NCBI GenBank assembly: GCA_946408825.1
Contig: CAMJTU010000026.1
Coordinates: forward strand, 1 to 54,977
DNA from: an uncultured Planctomycetaceae bacterium
Lineage (GTDB): Bacteria > Planctomycetota > Planctomycetia > Pirellulales > Thermoguttaceae
Direction of reading: 5' to 3'
DNA length: 54,977 bases
Shown: positions 9,771-19,181 of the stretch, one piece after another
Layout of the letters: the number at the start of each line of letters is the position of its first letter
Numbering within the stretch: position 1 is the stretch's first letter
Notes under the pieces: model-generated
Database searches by the model: none
Told to the model about the DNA's origin: nothing
Seen by the model: only the letters and a program-made list of their open reading frames with translations
Program-made: the position numbers and the translations under genes

Positions 9771-9829
9771 CTAGACGCTCCATACGTTTTTCAAACGGTG
9801 GATTTCAATGACTTCGATCAGGTCGCAAG

Positions 9830-11053
9830 TCAAAAGTTCCCTGTCTCAATAAACGGAACAGTGCCTGAATACACGCCAATAACGCCTGGATAAAAAATCG
9901 CGGTAACTTTACCGCCTTCGCTCCAGTTCTTCGGCGTATCTTCTCCAATCAAGGAAAGTCGAACGTATCTGTTAGGCTCGTCGCCGGAATCGCCTGTAAA
10001 GGAAAAATTAGCGATCTTGTACCATCGAGCGACAGTTTGAGACGAACCCGCTAAACGATAAACGGGGGCGTCGTCGGGACCAACGAGCAAGATGTAACGC
10101 GTCTGCGAAAGCTGCTCGCGAAAACGTCCATAATCTTCGGAGGAAATAGGTTCGGAACTATCAGAAGCGTGACAACATGTATTTAGATCAAGCTTAACTG
10201 AACCGCCTCGATAACCGCCGTCTCTAACATCTGCGGCAAAGGCTCTTTCATCGCCAATGATCCGATCTCTAAAAACAACGGCGTCAAAGTCTGCAGAACC
10301 TACCGACGAAAACTCACACCTGTCAGCAAGAACGCCCTGTCTTGGATTAAGACGGATGAACGCCAACCAAGAATAACGCCCCGAAAAAGAGGGAGCAGAA
10401 ACGTCGTCTCCATTAATTAACCTTTTTCCAACTTTCCCCGCATTTAGCTCATCTTGAGTTAAATCGTCGCCTTCCATTTGGACATGAGGTCTAAATTCTG
10501 ATTCATCCTCATTTACCGCGTAGGTTGTTATAAGGTCGCCTTGTTCATAGAAAAGACTCTCATACCAAGATCGCAAAAACATCAGGGGTTTATTCATAAC
10601 CACCCCTGTTTCATCCTGCGGCAAAGGGCAAAAATTAACCAATGAAACCAAACGGTTACTATCAGGAGAAAATGATTTTTTATACGGGTAATAAGACAAC
10701 GTAGCCCCCAAGGGATCGAGAACAAACGGTATAGTCGTATCGATATATTCTCCATCTCGACCAAGAAAGGGCTCCGCGAGAGACGTCATATAATATCCAG
10801 TATTTAAATCTTTACACCACCAAAGCTTTGGATTATACCAGCCATTGACACGAAGCATTCTTACCGCGTTACGACCAAGCGCGGCGGAGGCGTCAGCCTC
10901 CGTCATCTGAGCCATCCTGAAACCGCCAAATGGAATCGCTGCTAGAACGCCGACAAGACCAATTGCCAAGACCATGATCGAAGCCATGATCTCTATGAGC
11001 GTCTCGCCATTTCTCGAAGGGCGTCTGTCAGACAGAACCGTCATAACCGTCAT
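9830..11053 (-). CDS. PilV-like prepilin with N-terminal cleavage/methylation motif
   Basis: 407 residues. Near residue 16 is the class III signal: basic leader, Gly, then ETLIEIMASIMVLAIGLVG, with Glu at position +5 of the mature protein as prepilin peptidase (PilD/GspO) substrates require. The Ile-Val-Leu pattern resembles PilV/GspI minor pilins. The remainder, about 370 residues, is much longer than classical minor pilins and has no domain I recognise. Its start lies 1 base after the upstream gene's stop (11055), so the two are translationally coupled. It is the last prepilin before a terminator. Confidence 0.75.
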   Translation of the reverse strand: MTVMTVLSDRRPSRNGETLIEIMASIMVLAIGLVGVLAAIPFGGFRMAQMTEADASAALGRNAVRMLRVNGWYNPKLWWCKDLNTGYYMTSLAEPFLGRDGEYIDTTIPFVLDPLGATLSYYPYKKSFSPDSNRLVSLVNFCPLPQDETGVVMNKPLMFLRSWYESLFYEQGDLITTYAVNEDESEFRPHVQMEGDDLTQDELNAGKVGKRLINGDDVSAPSFSGRYSWLAFIRLNPRQGVLADRCEFSSVGSADFDAVVFRDRIIGDERAFAADVRDGGYRGGSVKLDLNTCCHASDSSEPISSEDYGRFREQLSQTRYILLVGPDDAPVYRLAGSSQTVARWYKIANFSFTGDSGDEPNRYVRLSLIGEDTPKNWSEGGKVTAIFYPGVIGVYSGTVPFIETGNF

Positions 11054-11054
11054 C

Positions 11055-12287
11055 TCAACGACCTCCTATATTACGCTTTGAAAAACGCGCAAATTCTCGC
11101 GATTCATAAACGCCTTCATCTAAATCGCCAATGGCATAGGCGAAAGGCTGGTTAACTTCGGCTGTAGATATCGTCCCTGTTTGAGGATTTATCGCAACCC
11201 AAAAATTTGCGCCGTCTTCAAAGTTCCATAGTCCGTCTTCAGCTAACGTCCCGATTGGGTTGCCGGCGTCGTCTTTGGCTACTCCAAGAGCCGAAATACG
11301 ATCCCACCGTCCAATGAGGAAATATAACGTTTCAGCAGGTATTTCACGTTGACCGCCTTGAATAATATAGTCGACGTCGCCAGTAGGTGAAAACATAACG
11401 GTCACATCGGCGCCTTTCGTAAAGAAGTCCGATTCCCTCCCAGAAAACTCAAGGTCAACAACCGTCCCCTGAGACAGACCCACAGGCGCCGCCATTCTAG
11501 CGACCGGAGCGCCCCGACCTCGTAACTTAACGGTGGCTAAATCGAAAGCAGGTAATTCAGCGTCGCTTGGCTTAACAACGTAGTAAGTCCCGCCAACACG
11601 GTATGCGTCAGGAGCCCCCGGTGGAAACAAATCGCCTTCATTGTAGTAAGCGCCGTTATAAAAATGCCGTCGACTAATCTTGACCAAAGGATAATACTGA
11701 CCCGTGGAATTAAACTGAACGCAGACCTCGTCATGTGTTTCAAAATATTCGTCCAACCAAGTACGAGGCGGAGGACCATTGTAGAGCGTCGCGTCTGCCA
11801 GGTAATATGGTGGAATCGAAACGCTAGAACCGTCGGGCTGAGGAAAGAGACGATTCACAGGTCTGCCCCGATACTTACCCTCTTGATCACAGACGAGATA
11901 GGGGGAACCTAGAGGTAGATCAAGACAAAAGTCAGGTCCGAGAGAAGCTGTCGTACCAAAATCGCCGGAAAAATCAGGCTGTTCCTCAACTTGGCGCAAA
12001 ACTAAAGAGGCGGAACCCTGAGGATCGTCTGGGTTTTCGTTGTAGGTTCCTTGGAAATATTCGAAGACTACCCCGCAAGAGCGGCCAGTGGTCGAAGCAT
12101 GAGCCTTAGCGCGTTCAAGATAGGTGGAGACAATTTGGGCGGCGTGAGAGGTCGTCTGAGACTCCATCATCGGCTTAATCGTTGGCACGCTCACCGCCGC
12201 GAGCGTCAACATAATCGTCGCGACGACGAGAAGCTCAATGAGCGTCACGCCGCTTCGTCTCGCCCAAAGTTGGTTGCTTCGCGTCAT
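11055..12287 (-). CDS. GspH/FimT-like pseudopilin
   Basis: 410 residues. Leader MTRSNQLWARRSG precedes the mature N-terminus VTLIELLVVATIMLTLAAVS with Glu at +5. It continues with a helix rich in Gln, Thr and Ser and the segment YLERAKAHASTTGRSCGVVF, which resembles the GspH/FimT signature just after the N-terminal helix. The C-terminal globular part (about residues 100-410) is far longer than usual for GspH and carries no other domain I recognise. It is fourth in the run of five prepilin genes and probably cotranscribed with both neighbours. Confidence 0.75.
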   Translation of the reverse strand: MTRSNQLWARRSGVTLIELLVVATIMLTLAAVSVPTIKPMMESQTTSHAAQIVSTYLERAKAHASTTGRSCGVVFEYFQGTYNENPDDPQGSASLVLRQVEEQPDFSGDFGTTASLGPDFCLDLPLGSPYLVCDQEGKYRGRPVNRLFPQPDGSSVSIPPYYLADATLYNGPPPRTWLDEYFETHDEVCVQFNSTGQYYPLVKISRRHFYNGAYYNEGDLFPPGAPDAYRVGGTYYVVKPSDAELPAFDLATVKLRGRGAPVARMAAPVGLSQGTVVDLEFSGRESDFFTKGADVTVMFSPTGDVDYIIQGGQREIPAETLYFLIGRWDRISALGVAKDDAGNPIGTLAEDGLWNFEDGANFWVAINPQTGTISTAEVNQPFAYAIGDLDEGVYESREFARFSKRNIGGR

Positions 12288-12352
12288 TGTTGACTCCAGA
12301 CTTTTAATGGTTGTAAATCTCAGAACAAATATCTCTCTAACCCGCTAGAGTA

Positions 12353-13387
12353 TCAATCATCATACATACTCTCAAGCGTACCGCTTTCTACAAAATTCGT
12401 CAAATTGTCGGCGTCCTCAAGTGTGATTCCATCGACAGGCCTGCTTTCGTCGCGGGACGGATCGTCTTTCGGAGGTCTCTTTTCGATTGGAATAATTCGT
12501 CTGAGTGAATGCTCTTTGCCACATCCACAGGTAATCGCATCCGCTCCAAAAATGCCGTCGCTGCCCGGGTGCATGATCTGGAAACGGTTCTCTTCATACC
12601 AAGTAAGGCGATTTTTGTCTTCTCGGTATTCGCTTGCATACGGCATGGCGCAACTTACGCCTTCAGAGGCAGCAAGCCTAAAGTACTTATCTGCATAGGG
12701 AACCCCAACAGAAGGTTTAAAATAAACAAGCGGAAATCCACCCTGACAATACGCAGGAATATATTCGCGCTGCGCGTCAATACTCCCTTCTCCATCGGCT
12801 ATTAACGCAACAGCGCCCGAACCGTCGAGTACACAAGCCCTTAGGTACTTCTTATCAAAAGTAAAAAATGGTTTTTCTTTCTTCGCACGATCAGGACGTG
12901 CTATCGGGTTGCCGTTTTCAGCGCTAATACCTAGCGGGTATTTAGGACTCGCGTAAAAGCCGCTAGGGACTCCATGCTGATCAGGAAGACCTCCTAACCA
13001 GAAAACGAGAGGGGAGACATATTGGCAAACGTCCCAAACGTGTTCACCGCCACTTGAAAGATTAGACCCGGCTTGGATAGCAGCAATAAATTCATCGTAT
13101 GTTTGTACGTGATACCGAGGCCATCGTTTTTTGATATGTCTCATAACAGCGATTTGATCGCTCAAGTCAGGCGGATACTCCCCGAATCGGTTTTTATACT
13201 CGTCAAGAGCGATCGACAACTGCGACATCTGCGCGGAAACAATCGAATTATTTACCGAGCGCCTTGCGCTGACGACGACCGTTGTCGTCATGCCGGCGAG
13301 AAGACCGATAATCACAATAACGACCAAGATCTCGACCAGAGTAAAACCGGCGAGCAGGTTCGCGGCGTTGCGTCGATGTGCTGTCAT
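12353..13387 (-). CDS. GspG-like prepilin
   Basis: 344 residues. The prepilin motif is G|FTLVEILVVIVIIGLLAG near residue 14. Next comes a long amphipathic helix and SIALDEYKNRFGEYPPD, the pattern seen after the N-terminal helix in GspG major pseudopilins ('Y...YP'). The C-terminal part has ten or so Gly-Asp-rich loops and one CGCGK cluster that could bind metal. The gene begins 7 bases after the stop of the preceding prepilin gene and is part of one minus-strand operon. Confidence 0.75.
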   Translation of the reverse strand: MTAHRRNAANLLAGFTLVEILVVIVIIGLLAGMTTTVVVSARRSVNNSIVSAQMSQLSIALDEYKNRFGEYPPDLSDQIAVMRHIKKRWPRYHVQTYDEFIAAIQAGSNLSSGGEHVWDVCQYVSPLVFWLGGLPDQHGVPSGFYASPKYPLGISAENGNPIARPDRAKKEKPFFTFDKKYLRACVLDGSGAVALIADGEGSIDAQREYIPAYCQGGFPLVYFKPSVGVPYADKYFRLAASEGVSCAMPYASEYREDKNRLTWYEENRFQIMHPGSDGIFGADAITCGCGKEHSLRRIIPIEKRPPKDDPSRDESRPVDGITLEDADNLTNFVESGTLESMYDD

Positions 13388-13394
13388 GGCTTTA

Positions 13395-14372
13395 TTACCT
13401 TACTAACGTGTGATTATCGATGTTATCTTTATACGTTCGAGTACCTGCTAACGGCGAACCAACCTGAACAGGAGGAATCGTTCCTTCGTCAGCCACGCTC
13501 AGAAAAGGATTGTCCATATATTTAATATTAGTAGCGTTAGGCATCGTCAAACCGTACTCGCCGTCTGGACCAGCGGAATAGATATAGGGGACAAGAAACC
13601 ACCCGTCGCCAACGCAGCTAGGATCAAAAGGATCCTTGTCCTTTGCGTCTAAACTTCCAAAATTATTTAGTTGACTCTCAACGTCGCTTATCAAGGGCTG
13701 ACGATCACTTGAATCCAACCCCGGCGCCCAACGGAACCAGCAGATGGGATTCCCCCACCCGTCTATAAATTCATTAAGCCCATTCTTATCGACGTCATTA
13801 ACCTCACGCTCCGCAAACAATGATCTAGCCTCCGGGTCTCCGTTCATCACGACAAGATAGAGCAATTCGGCGTTAGCGATAATCGGATCGCCGCTCAAGG
13901 AGGAGTTTAGGGAATCCGAAGCAATAATGGAACGCAAAGCCGCCTGAAGCGGGGTTGTTTCTGAAGTGGGGATAAATGGAGGATAAGTATAATTAACTAG
14001 GCCCATATAGAGTTCGGCAGGAGTACAAGGAAAATCACAGCGAAGGAGATCGCGAATGATTATCAACCTTCGATACTGTGCATCGCTGCTCAGTTGCACC
14101 CAGCGATTCCCCCCGTTTATGTTGGAAAGTCCAACCCGCCGATACTGATACTTTTCGTAGCAAGCAGTAAGCACGTTGTCGATCTTAGCGATCGTGGTAC
14201 GCGTTTGGGTTTCCTTAGCGCTTTGAATCGAAGCGCGAACCGTCGTAATAGAGATGGCGCCGAGCATTCCGATAATGGCGATCACGGTCAGCAACTCCAC
14301 CAACGTGAAACCGAAGCGTCTGCCGGAGACTCCGGTTCTTCTGCGCTGCGCGCCGTCAGTCGTTCGTTTCAT
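13395..14372 (-). CDS. prepilin-type protein (GspG-like)
   Basis: 325 residues. After a basic leader of about 22 residues comes G|FTLVELLTVIAIIGMLGA with Glu at +5, then ITTVRASIQSAKETQTRTTI, the usual pilin helix. The central part includes WGNPICWFRWAP, a 'WGNP' motif often seen in planctomycete GspG-like proteins. The C-terminus, with YIYSAGPDGEYG, resembles the calcium-loop region of GspG (SxGPDGxxG). Adjacent prepilin genes lie 77 bases upstream and 7 bases downstream. It is likely a pseudopilin subunit; its role as major or minor subunit is unclear. Confidence 0.75.
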   Translation of the reverse strand: MKRTTDGAQRRRTGVSGRRFGFTLVELLTVIAIIGMLGAISITTVRASIQSAKETQTRTTIAKIDNVLTACYEKYQYRRVGLSNINGGNRWVQLSSDAQYRRLIIIRDLLRCDFPCTPAELYMGLVNYTYPPFIPTSETTPLQAALRSIIASDSLNSSLSGDPIIANAELLYLVVMNGDPEARSLFAEREVNDVDKNGLNEFIDGWGNPICWFRWAPGLDSSDRQPLISDVESQLNNFGSLDAKDKDPFDPSCVGDGWFLVPYIYSAGPDGEYGLTMPNATNIKYMDNPFLSVADEGTIPPVQVGSPLAGTRTYKDNIDNHTLVR

Positions 14373-14449
14373 TCATGCGCCCCGTTATCGTCTAAATAAT
14401 TACGTCTGTTTTGCGCTAAATCGCGTCCGCGATTCGTCTCCAAAATACG

Positions 14450-15271
14450 TTAATCGATTTCGGATTCGATCGTCGCGCCGCCCGTAAAGTTAGTCACGTT
14501 GTCCTTATCCGCGGGAGTAATGGTCGACGAATCGTTCACATCCTTAGCGACATAAGGACCGCCGTGCTCCTCGTCGCCAAAGGGATCGGAACCGAAATCG
14601 CCGTCGTCTCCAGAATAAATCAACTGGAAAGAGTCGGGCATATACCACTGGCCGTTCTTCATATAGGGAGCCGCCTCAGCGCCGCCGACATGGAAATCTT
14701 TTCCGTCGTAACCAGTCTTAGGATCGGCGCGAAAGTAGATGATCGGATTCCCATTGAACATCAACCCCGAATCGTTCCAGTTGCCGTTCCCCGTGCCCTC
14801 ACTGTCGTAGGAAAGTTCAAGGACGGGTTCCTCGCGGGGCTCGTCATCCGCAAACGGACCCCTAGCAATCGGCTCTTTGGGATCGGCAAGGAACCCTTCT
14901 GCGTCCATCCCGGCAAGCCAGAAGAGGAGCGCCCAACCGGGACCCTTCTCCATCTGCTCCCGCGCGATCGTGACCATCCCATCGTCCCCTTTAAGCTTGC
15001 CGCTTTTGAGCGCGTTGGGCCAGCGTTTGAGGATATGACGCTGAATCTCCGCGTCAGTCGCGCAGCAGTCCGGCGGATACTCCCCATACTTCTGCTTGTA
15101 GATCTCGAGCGCCTGCGAAAGATCGTCAAGTCGCTGTCTCGCCGTGCTCGCGCCGACAAAAATCCGCGCGGAACGAAGCGCAACGAGCGTGACGCCCGCC
15201 AACAACGCAATGATCGCAATCACAATGAGTAATTCGACCAGAGTAAAACCCGCCGCTCTTTTGGACGCCAT
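14450..15271 (-). CDS. GspG-like prepilin
   Basis: 273 residues, the shortest of the prepilin set. A short leader, MASKRAAG, is followed by FTLVELLIVIAIIALLAG, a near-ideal prepilin peptidase site with Glu +5. Then comes ALEIYKQKYGEYPPDC, matching the helix-to-loop transition of GspG. Near the C-terminus is LIYSGDDGDFGSDPFGDEEH, an acidic Gly/Asp loop like the calcium site of GspG. It is the first prepilin after gspF, 170 bases downstream, so it is the best candidate for the major pseudopilin. The assignment rests on motif and position only. Confidence 0.75.
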   Translation of the reverse strand: MASKRAAGFTLVELLIVIAIIALLAGVTLVALRSARIFVGASTARQRLDDLSQALEIYKQKYGEYPPDCCATDAEIQRHILKRWPNALKSGKLKGDDGMVTIAREQMEKGPGWALLFWLAGMDAEGFLADPKEPIARGPFADDEPREEPVLELSYDSEGTGNGNWNDSGLMFNGNPIIYFRADPKTGYDGKDFHVGGAEAAPYMKNGQWYMPDSFQLIYSGDDGDFGSDPFGDEEHGGPYVAKDVNDSSTITPADKDNVTNFTGGATIESEID

Positions 15272-15441
15272 AGTCGCTTCGCTTTCTTTATCTTGATCTT
15301 GTCCTAAATCGCCCCGGCGGCTTATAGCGCCGCCGGTTTTCGTCGATTCGACGCGCTCTGGCGTCTGGTCGTCGCCAACTCCGCGTCTCTACTAAACTTG
15401 GAGGCGCGAGTCGGCGAAAAGTTCCAATTCTTCCGATTCTG

Positions 15442-16773
15442 TCAGTTCGAGAGAGACTCGATCAGCTTAATCATCGGCAGGAAGAGCGCGATAACGATCG
15501 TTCCTACCATGCCGCCGAGGAGCATAACGAGAAGCGGCTCGATCATGCTCAGGAGCGCCTCCGTCGCGACCGTGACTTCTTCGTCGAAGACGTCCGCCAC
15601 CTTGTAAAGCATCTCGTCCAGTTCGCCCGTTTCTTCGCCTACGTCGACCATGTTGACGACGATGTCGTCCAGAATCTTATTCTGCAACTTCATCATGTAG
15701 ATCAAACACCCGATCGGACCTGCGAGGAAGCAGAAGAAGTAAAAGAGACACGCGGGATGGAACCCAGGTCTGGAATACTTCTTCATCGGGTTGGCGATCG
15801 TATCGCCCTCGCGAATCGAGTCGAGAATCTTCTGGTACATGTTCTCGAAGACCGCGTTGTTGGAGGTTTCCTTCGTAATGTGAATCGCCTCCAGAATCGG
15901 AACGCCGGATTGAACCAAGGTTCCAAGCGTACGAGTCGTTCGCGCGACGACCGTCTTTTCAATCAAGTTTCCAAAGATCGGCAGACGCAGGAGGAACAAG
16001 TGCCAGCCGAACCTCATGTAGCTAAAGCTCGTCGTCAACTTGATGAAAAGCCAGATTCCAAAAGGAACGCCCGGAATCAAGTACCAGTAGGTCATGATCA
16101 TGTGGGACGTTTTCATGAGCCACTGGGTAAGCGCGGGCAACTCCGTGTCGAAGTCCGCAAAAATTTCCTCAAACTTCGGCACGATGCTCGTCATGATGAA
16201 GATCATGATGCCGCACGCGAAAACGAGAACGGAGACCGGGTAGGTCATCGCGGACTTAATCTTCGCCTTTAACTGTTCCGATCGTTCGAGGAATTCCGCC
16301 AAACGCTGGAGAATTGTCTCCAAGGCGCCGCCCGCCTCGCCCGCTTTGATCATGTTCACATACAGGCGGTTAAAGGCCTTCGGCGATTTCGCCATCGCTT
16401 CCGAAAGACTCGAACCGGACTCAATTTCGGAGCAGACGTCAATCAGGCAGTTACGCAACGCGCCGGGCTTTGCCTGCGCTTGAAGGATGTTTAAACTTCT
16501 CAGGATCGGCAAACCCGCGTCCTGAAGAATCGAGAGGCTACGAGTGAAGTCGCGCAGAAGTTTCGGTTTAACCCTGCCGAAGGAGAAGGTCTTGCCGTTT
16601 GTGTTTCCACCCTTCTTCTTCGTCGCTTTACGGTCTTTATGGAGAGCGATCTTGGTAACCATGTACCCGCTCTCTTTTAGCGTCGCGGTAACTTCCTCTT
16701 CGGTCGACGCCTCGATGATGTCGGTAAAACCTTTACCTGCGGCGTCGACCCACTCTACTTTAAACTTCGGCAT
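15442..16773 (-). CDS. type II secretion/type IV pilus inner-membrane platform protein (GspF/PilC)
   Basis: 443 residues from the ATG at 16773, chosen because AAAGG lies 7 bases upstream and the protein then begins MPKFKVEWVDAAGKG like family members. GspF/PilC sits in the inner membrane and couples the cytoplasmic ATPase to pilin assembly. Two T2SSF domains are visible, about residues 70-200 and 275-435. The first ends in the membrane segment SVLVFACGIMIFIMTSIVP, the second in VMLLGGMVGTIVIALFLPM, and each has a GEAGG/GEETGEL-type motif. Odd: about 35 extra, mostly hydrophobic residues (about 328-365, around ACLFYFFCFLAGPIGC) sit just before the VVNMVDVGEETGELDEM segment. Confidence 0.9.
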   Translation of the reverse strand: MPKFKVEWVDAAGKGFTDIIEASTEEEVTATLKESGYMVTKIALHKDRKATKKKGGNTNGKTFSFGRVKPKLLRDFTRSLSILQDAGLPILRSLNILQAQAKPGALRNCLIDVCSEIESGSSLSEAMAKSPKAFNRLYVNMIKAGEAGGALETILQRLAEFLERSEQLKAKIKSAMTYPVSVLVFACGIMIFIMTSIVPKFEEIFADFDTELPALTQWLMKTSHMIMTYWYLIPGVPFGIWLFIKLTTSFSYMRFGWHLFLLRLPIFGNLIEKTVVARTTRTLGTLVQSGVPILEAIHITKETSNNAVFENMYQKILDSIREGDTIANPMKKYSRPGFHPACLFYFFCFLAGPIGCLIYMMKLQNKILDDIVVNMVDVGEETGELDEMLYKVADVFDEEVTVATEALLSMIEPLLVMLLGGMVGTIVIALFLPMIKLIESLSN

Positions 16774-17082
16774 GGGAATACCTTTTGAATGAACTTTTAA
16801 CAGCGGCAGACGAACGTCGAACTCGTTTTTCGCTCGCAACGGAGCGCTCCGTTACAAGCGAACTGTCGCCGGGGAAGTCGGAAACGACAGTTAAGCGCGA
16901 CGCGCTGTATTTCACACGACTTGCACGCCCTTTGGCGAGGCGCGAGAGGACGGCTACGACGTTGTCGATCGTCCTCTTGGTCAATATACTCAAACGAGCG
17001 GGCCTTCAACGCCACCCCCGAGTTATTCCCGCGTTTTTATCTCACGTCGGGAACGCTCTCGGCAACTCGCAAATTTCGGCGA
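16774..17082. other. 309-bp gap between gspF and the second gspE gene
   Basis: No convincing gene on either strand. It contains a perfect 16-base palindrome, AACGGAGCGCTCCGTT (16838-16853), flanked by TTCGC and GCGAA, so the fold can extend to about 34 bases. On the minus strand it lacks a U-tract, so it is more like an operator or processing site than a terminator. Confidence 0.4.
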
Positions 17083-18795
17083 TTAGTAATCGAGAACCGT
17101 TTCACGCACGACCTCTTCGATCGTCGTCGTGCCCTCGAAAATCTTCTGCATCCCCGCCTCGCGCAGCGGCGTCATGCCGTTACGAACCGCAGCGGCATGC
17201 ATCTCCGCAACGGAACCGTTTCTGAGGATGATATCGCGAATCTCTTCGTTCATGACAAGGAACTCATGAATCGCTGTACGTCCCTTGTAACCCGTGTTGT
17301 TGCACGCCACGCAGCCCGCGCCCTGGTAGAAGCGCTTTCCGGCGACCTCTTCCGCCGTAACGCCAAGCTGCGCCAACTGTTCTTCCGTCGGGGTGATCTC
17401 CGTCCGGCACTCTTTACAAATTCGACGCACAAGTCGTTGCGCCAGAATCGCTTGAATAGTCGCCGTAATGAGGAACTCGGGGATGCCCATATCCTTCAAA
17501 CGCGTGATCGTGCTAGGAGCGTCGTTCGTGTGCAACGTACTAAAGACCAAGTGCCCCGTCAACGACGCCTGGACGGCAATCTGCGCCGTCTCGCGGTCAC
17601 GAATCTCGCCGACAAGGATTTTGTCCGGGTCTTGTCGAAGAATCGAACGCAAACACTGGGCGAACGTGTTGCCAATCTCCGCGTCGATCGGCATTTGAAT
17701 AATGCCGTCGATCTCGTACTCGACCGGGTCTTCCGTCGTCATCAACTTGTCGGTGATGACGTTAAGTTCGGAAAGCGCCGCGTAAAGAGTCGTCGTTTTC
17801 CCCGAACCCGTCGGTCCCGTCACGAGAATAATGCCGTTTGGCAACTCGATGACTTCGCGGAACCTTCGTATCAACTCCTGCGACATTCCCACGTTGTTAA
17901 GATCGAGGGAGATGACCGATTTGTCAAGGATTCGGCAGACGACGCTCTCTCCGAACATCGTCGGCAACACGCTAACGCGAAAGTCGACCGGGTTGCCCGC
18001 GACCATCAGACGTATACGACCGTCTTGAGGAAGACGCTTCTCCGCAATGTCAAGGTTCGCAAGCACCTTGATACGCGTGATGATGGCGTTCGCCAAGTGA
18101 CGCGGCGGCGGAACCATTTCATACAAGGTTCCGTCTGCCTTGATGCGAATCTTGAACTCGTCTTCAAACGGCTCGAAGTGAAGGTCGCTCGCGTGGTCCT
18201 TGATGCCGAGCAGGAAAACCATGTTGAGGAGTTTACGAACGGGCGCGCTTTCGGCGAGCGCCTCGACGCTCGTAAGGTCTTCCATCGACCCGGCGCCGTC
18301 GACAAGTTCTTGGAATTCCTTGTCGTTCTCCATGCTGGAGATGATCGACTCGACGCTCTCGCCCTGATCGGTCGCGTAATATCGCTCAAGCGCGACGTCG
18401 ATTTCCTTCTCCGTCGTCACGACGAGACGAATCTGATACCCGAGGAAGTTTCGCAGTTCGTCTATGACGGAGATGTTCTGCGGCGCGGCGGTCGCGACCG
18501 TCAGGACGTCGTTGCGGAACGTCAACGGAATCACGCGATACAGATTCGCCATCGGTTCCGTCAGATGCTTGAGAACCTCTGGATCGATCGTCAAATCCGA
18601 AACGGCGACGACTTGGAGCGAAAACTGCTCGGCGAGCGCCTGCGCGAGTTGGTCGTCCGTGATCATGTTCATACTGATCGCGATCTGCCCGAGCAACTCG
18701 TTCGGACGTTGAGTCTGCTCCTCGCGAAGCAGATCCAACTGTTCTTCGTCTATGTACCCGAGGTCAACCAGAATTTGACCAAAACTTCGCGCCAT
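17083..18795 (-). CDS. GspE/PilB-family assembly ATPase, copy 1
   Basis: 570 residues. The N-terminal MshEN-type domain (about 1-135) is followed by the ATPase core. Visible motifs: Walker A GPTGSGKT (327-334), Walker B region ILVGEIRDRETA (393-404), His box LTGHLVFSTLHTNDAP (412-427), and a C-terminal zinc ribbon with C460/C463 and C495/C498. It hydrolyses ATP at the inner membrane to drive pilin assembly through the platform protein GspF encoded next. It is paralogous to the protein at 20358-22073. A strong terminator-like hairpin about 95 bases upstream suggests its own transcript or attenuation. Confidence 0.92.
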   Translation of the reverse strand: MARSFGQILVDLGYIDEEQLDLLREEQTQRPNELLGQIAISMNMITDDQLAQALAEQFSLQVVAVSDLTIDPEVLKHLTEPMANLYRVIPLTFRNDVLTVATAAPQNISVIDELRNFLGYQIRLVVTTEKEIDVALERYYATDQGESVESIISSMENDKEFQELVDGAGSMEDLTSVEALAESAPVRKLLNMVFLLGIKDHASDLHFEPFEDEFKIRIKADGTLYEMVPPPRHLANAIITRIKVLANLDIAEKRLPQDGRIRLMVAGNPVDFRVSVLPTMFGESVVCRILDKSVISLDLNNVGMSQELIRRFREVIELPNGIILVTGPTGSGKTTTLYAALSELNVITDKLMTTEDPVEYEIDGIIQMPIDAEIGNTFAQCLRSILRQDPDKILVGEIRDRETAQIAVQASLTGHLVFSTLHTNDAPSTITRLKDMGIPEFLITATIQAILAQRLVRRICKECRTEITPTEEQLAQLGVTAEEVAGKRFYQGAGCVACNNTGYKGRTAIHEFLVMNEEIRDIILRNGSVAEMHAAAVRNGMTPLREAGMQKIFEGTTTIEEVVRETVLDY

Positions 18796-19181
18796 TTCAG
18801 CAACTCCGATCCGAAATATATTTTTATCGCCTCAACGAGACTCGCTTCAACTTCCCCTACGTCGCGACGCCCCGGCGCCACGACGCCAAAAAAATTTCTG
18901 AAAAAATGCCAAAACTTCAGAAATTTTTCGTTCTATGTTTCTCAACGTTCCCATGAACGCCGCCCTTTCGCGCCCCAATGCACTGGAACGCGTCAGAAAA
19001 GCGTATCGTTTTGAAACAGTTTGCCTCGTTTTAAGCGATTTAAATAAAATCGGAAAGGGACTGTTTCTTACATGGGCAAAGACGGCGCCAAAACTCACGC
19101 CGTCGTCTTTCCAATCGCTATTCGCCTGTGTAAACGGCGATTTTTACGCGTTTCCACCGCCGAAAAACACGCGACAAAACG
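18796..19181. other. 386-bp gap between pilT and gspE copy 1
   Basis: No gene is seen. It holds two hairpins on the minus strand. One is GACGGCG (19081-19087) with CGCCGTC (19098-19104), followed by TTT. The second, listed separately, is a strong AT-rich terminator at 18890-18928. A weak promoter-like TTGAAG-N16-GATAAA lies between the second hairpin and the gspE start. Confidence 0.45.
18890..18928 (-). terminator. intrinsic terminator upstream of gspE copy 1
   Basis: Perfect 13-base inverted repeat AAAAATTTCTGAA (18890-18902) and TTCAGAAATTTTT (18916-18928) with a 13-base loop. The minus-strand transcript ends in seven U. It probably ends the pilT transcript; the alternative is control of read-through into gspE. 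Confidence 0.65.

Noticed and set aside
16921..19014. A 697-codon open frame on the plus strand opposite the gspE copy 1 gene
   Set aside because: It is antisense to a clear GspE/PilB ATPase, is extremely rich in Arg, His and Asp, and matches no family. The codon bias of the real gene keeps this frame open.
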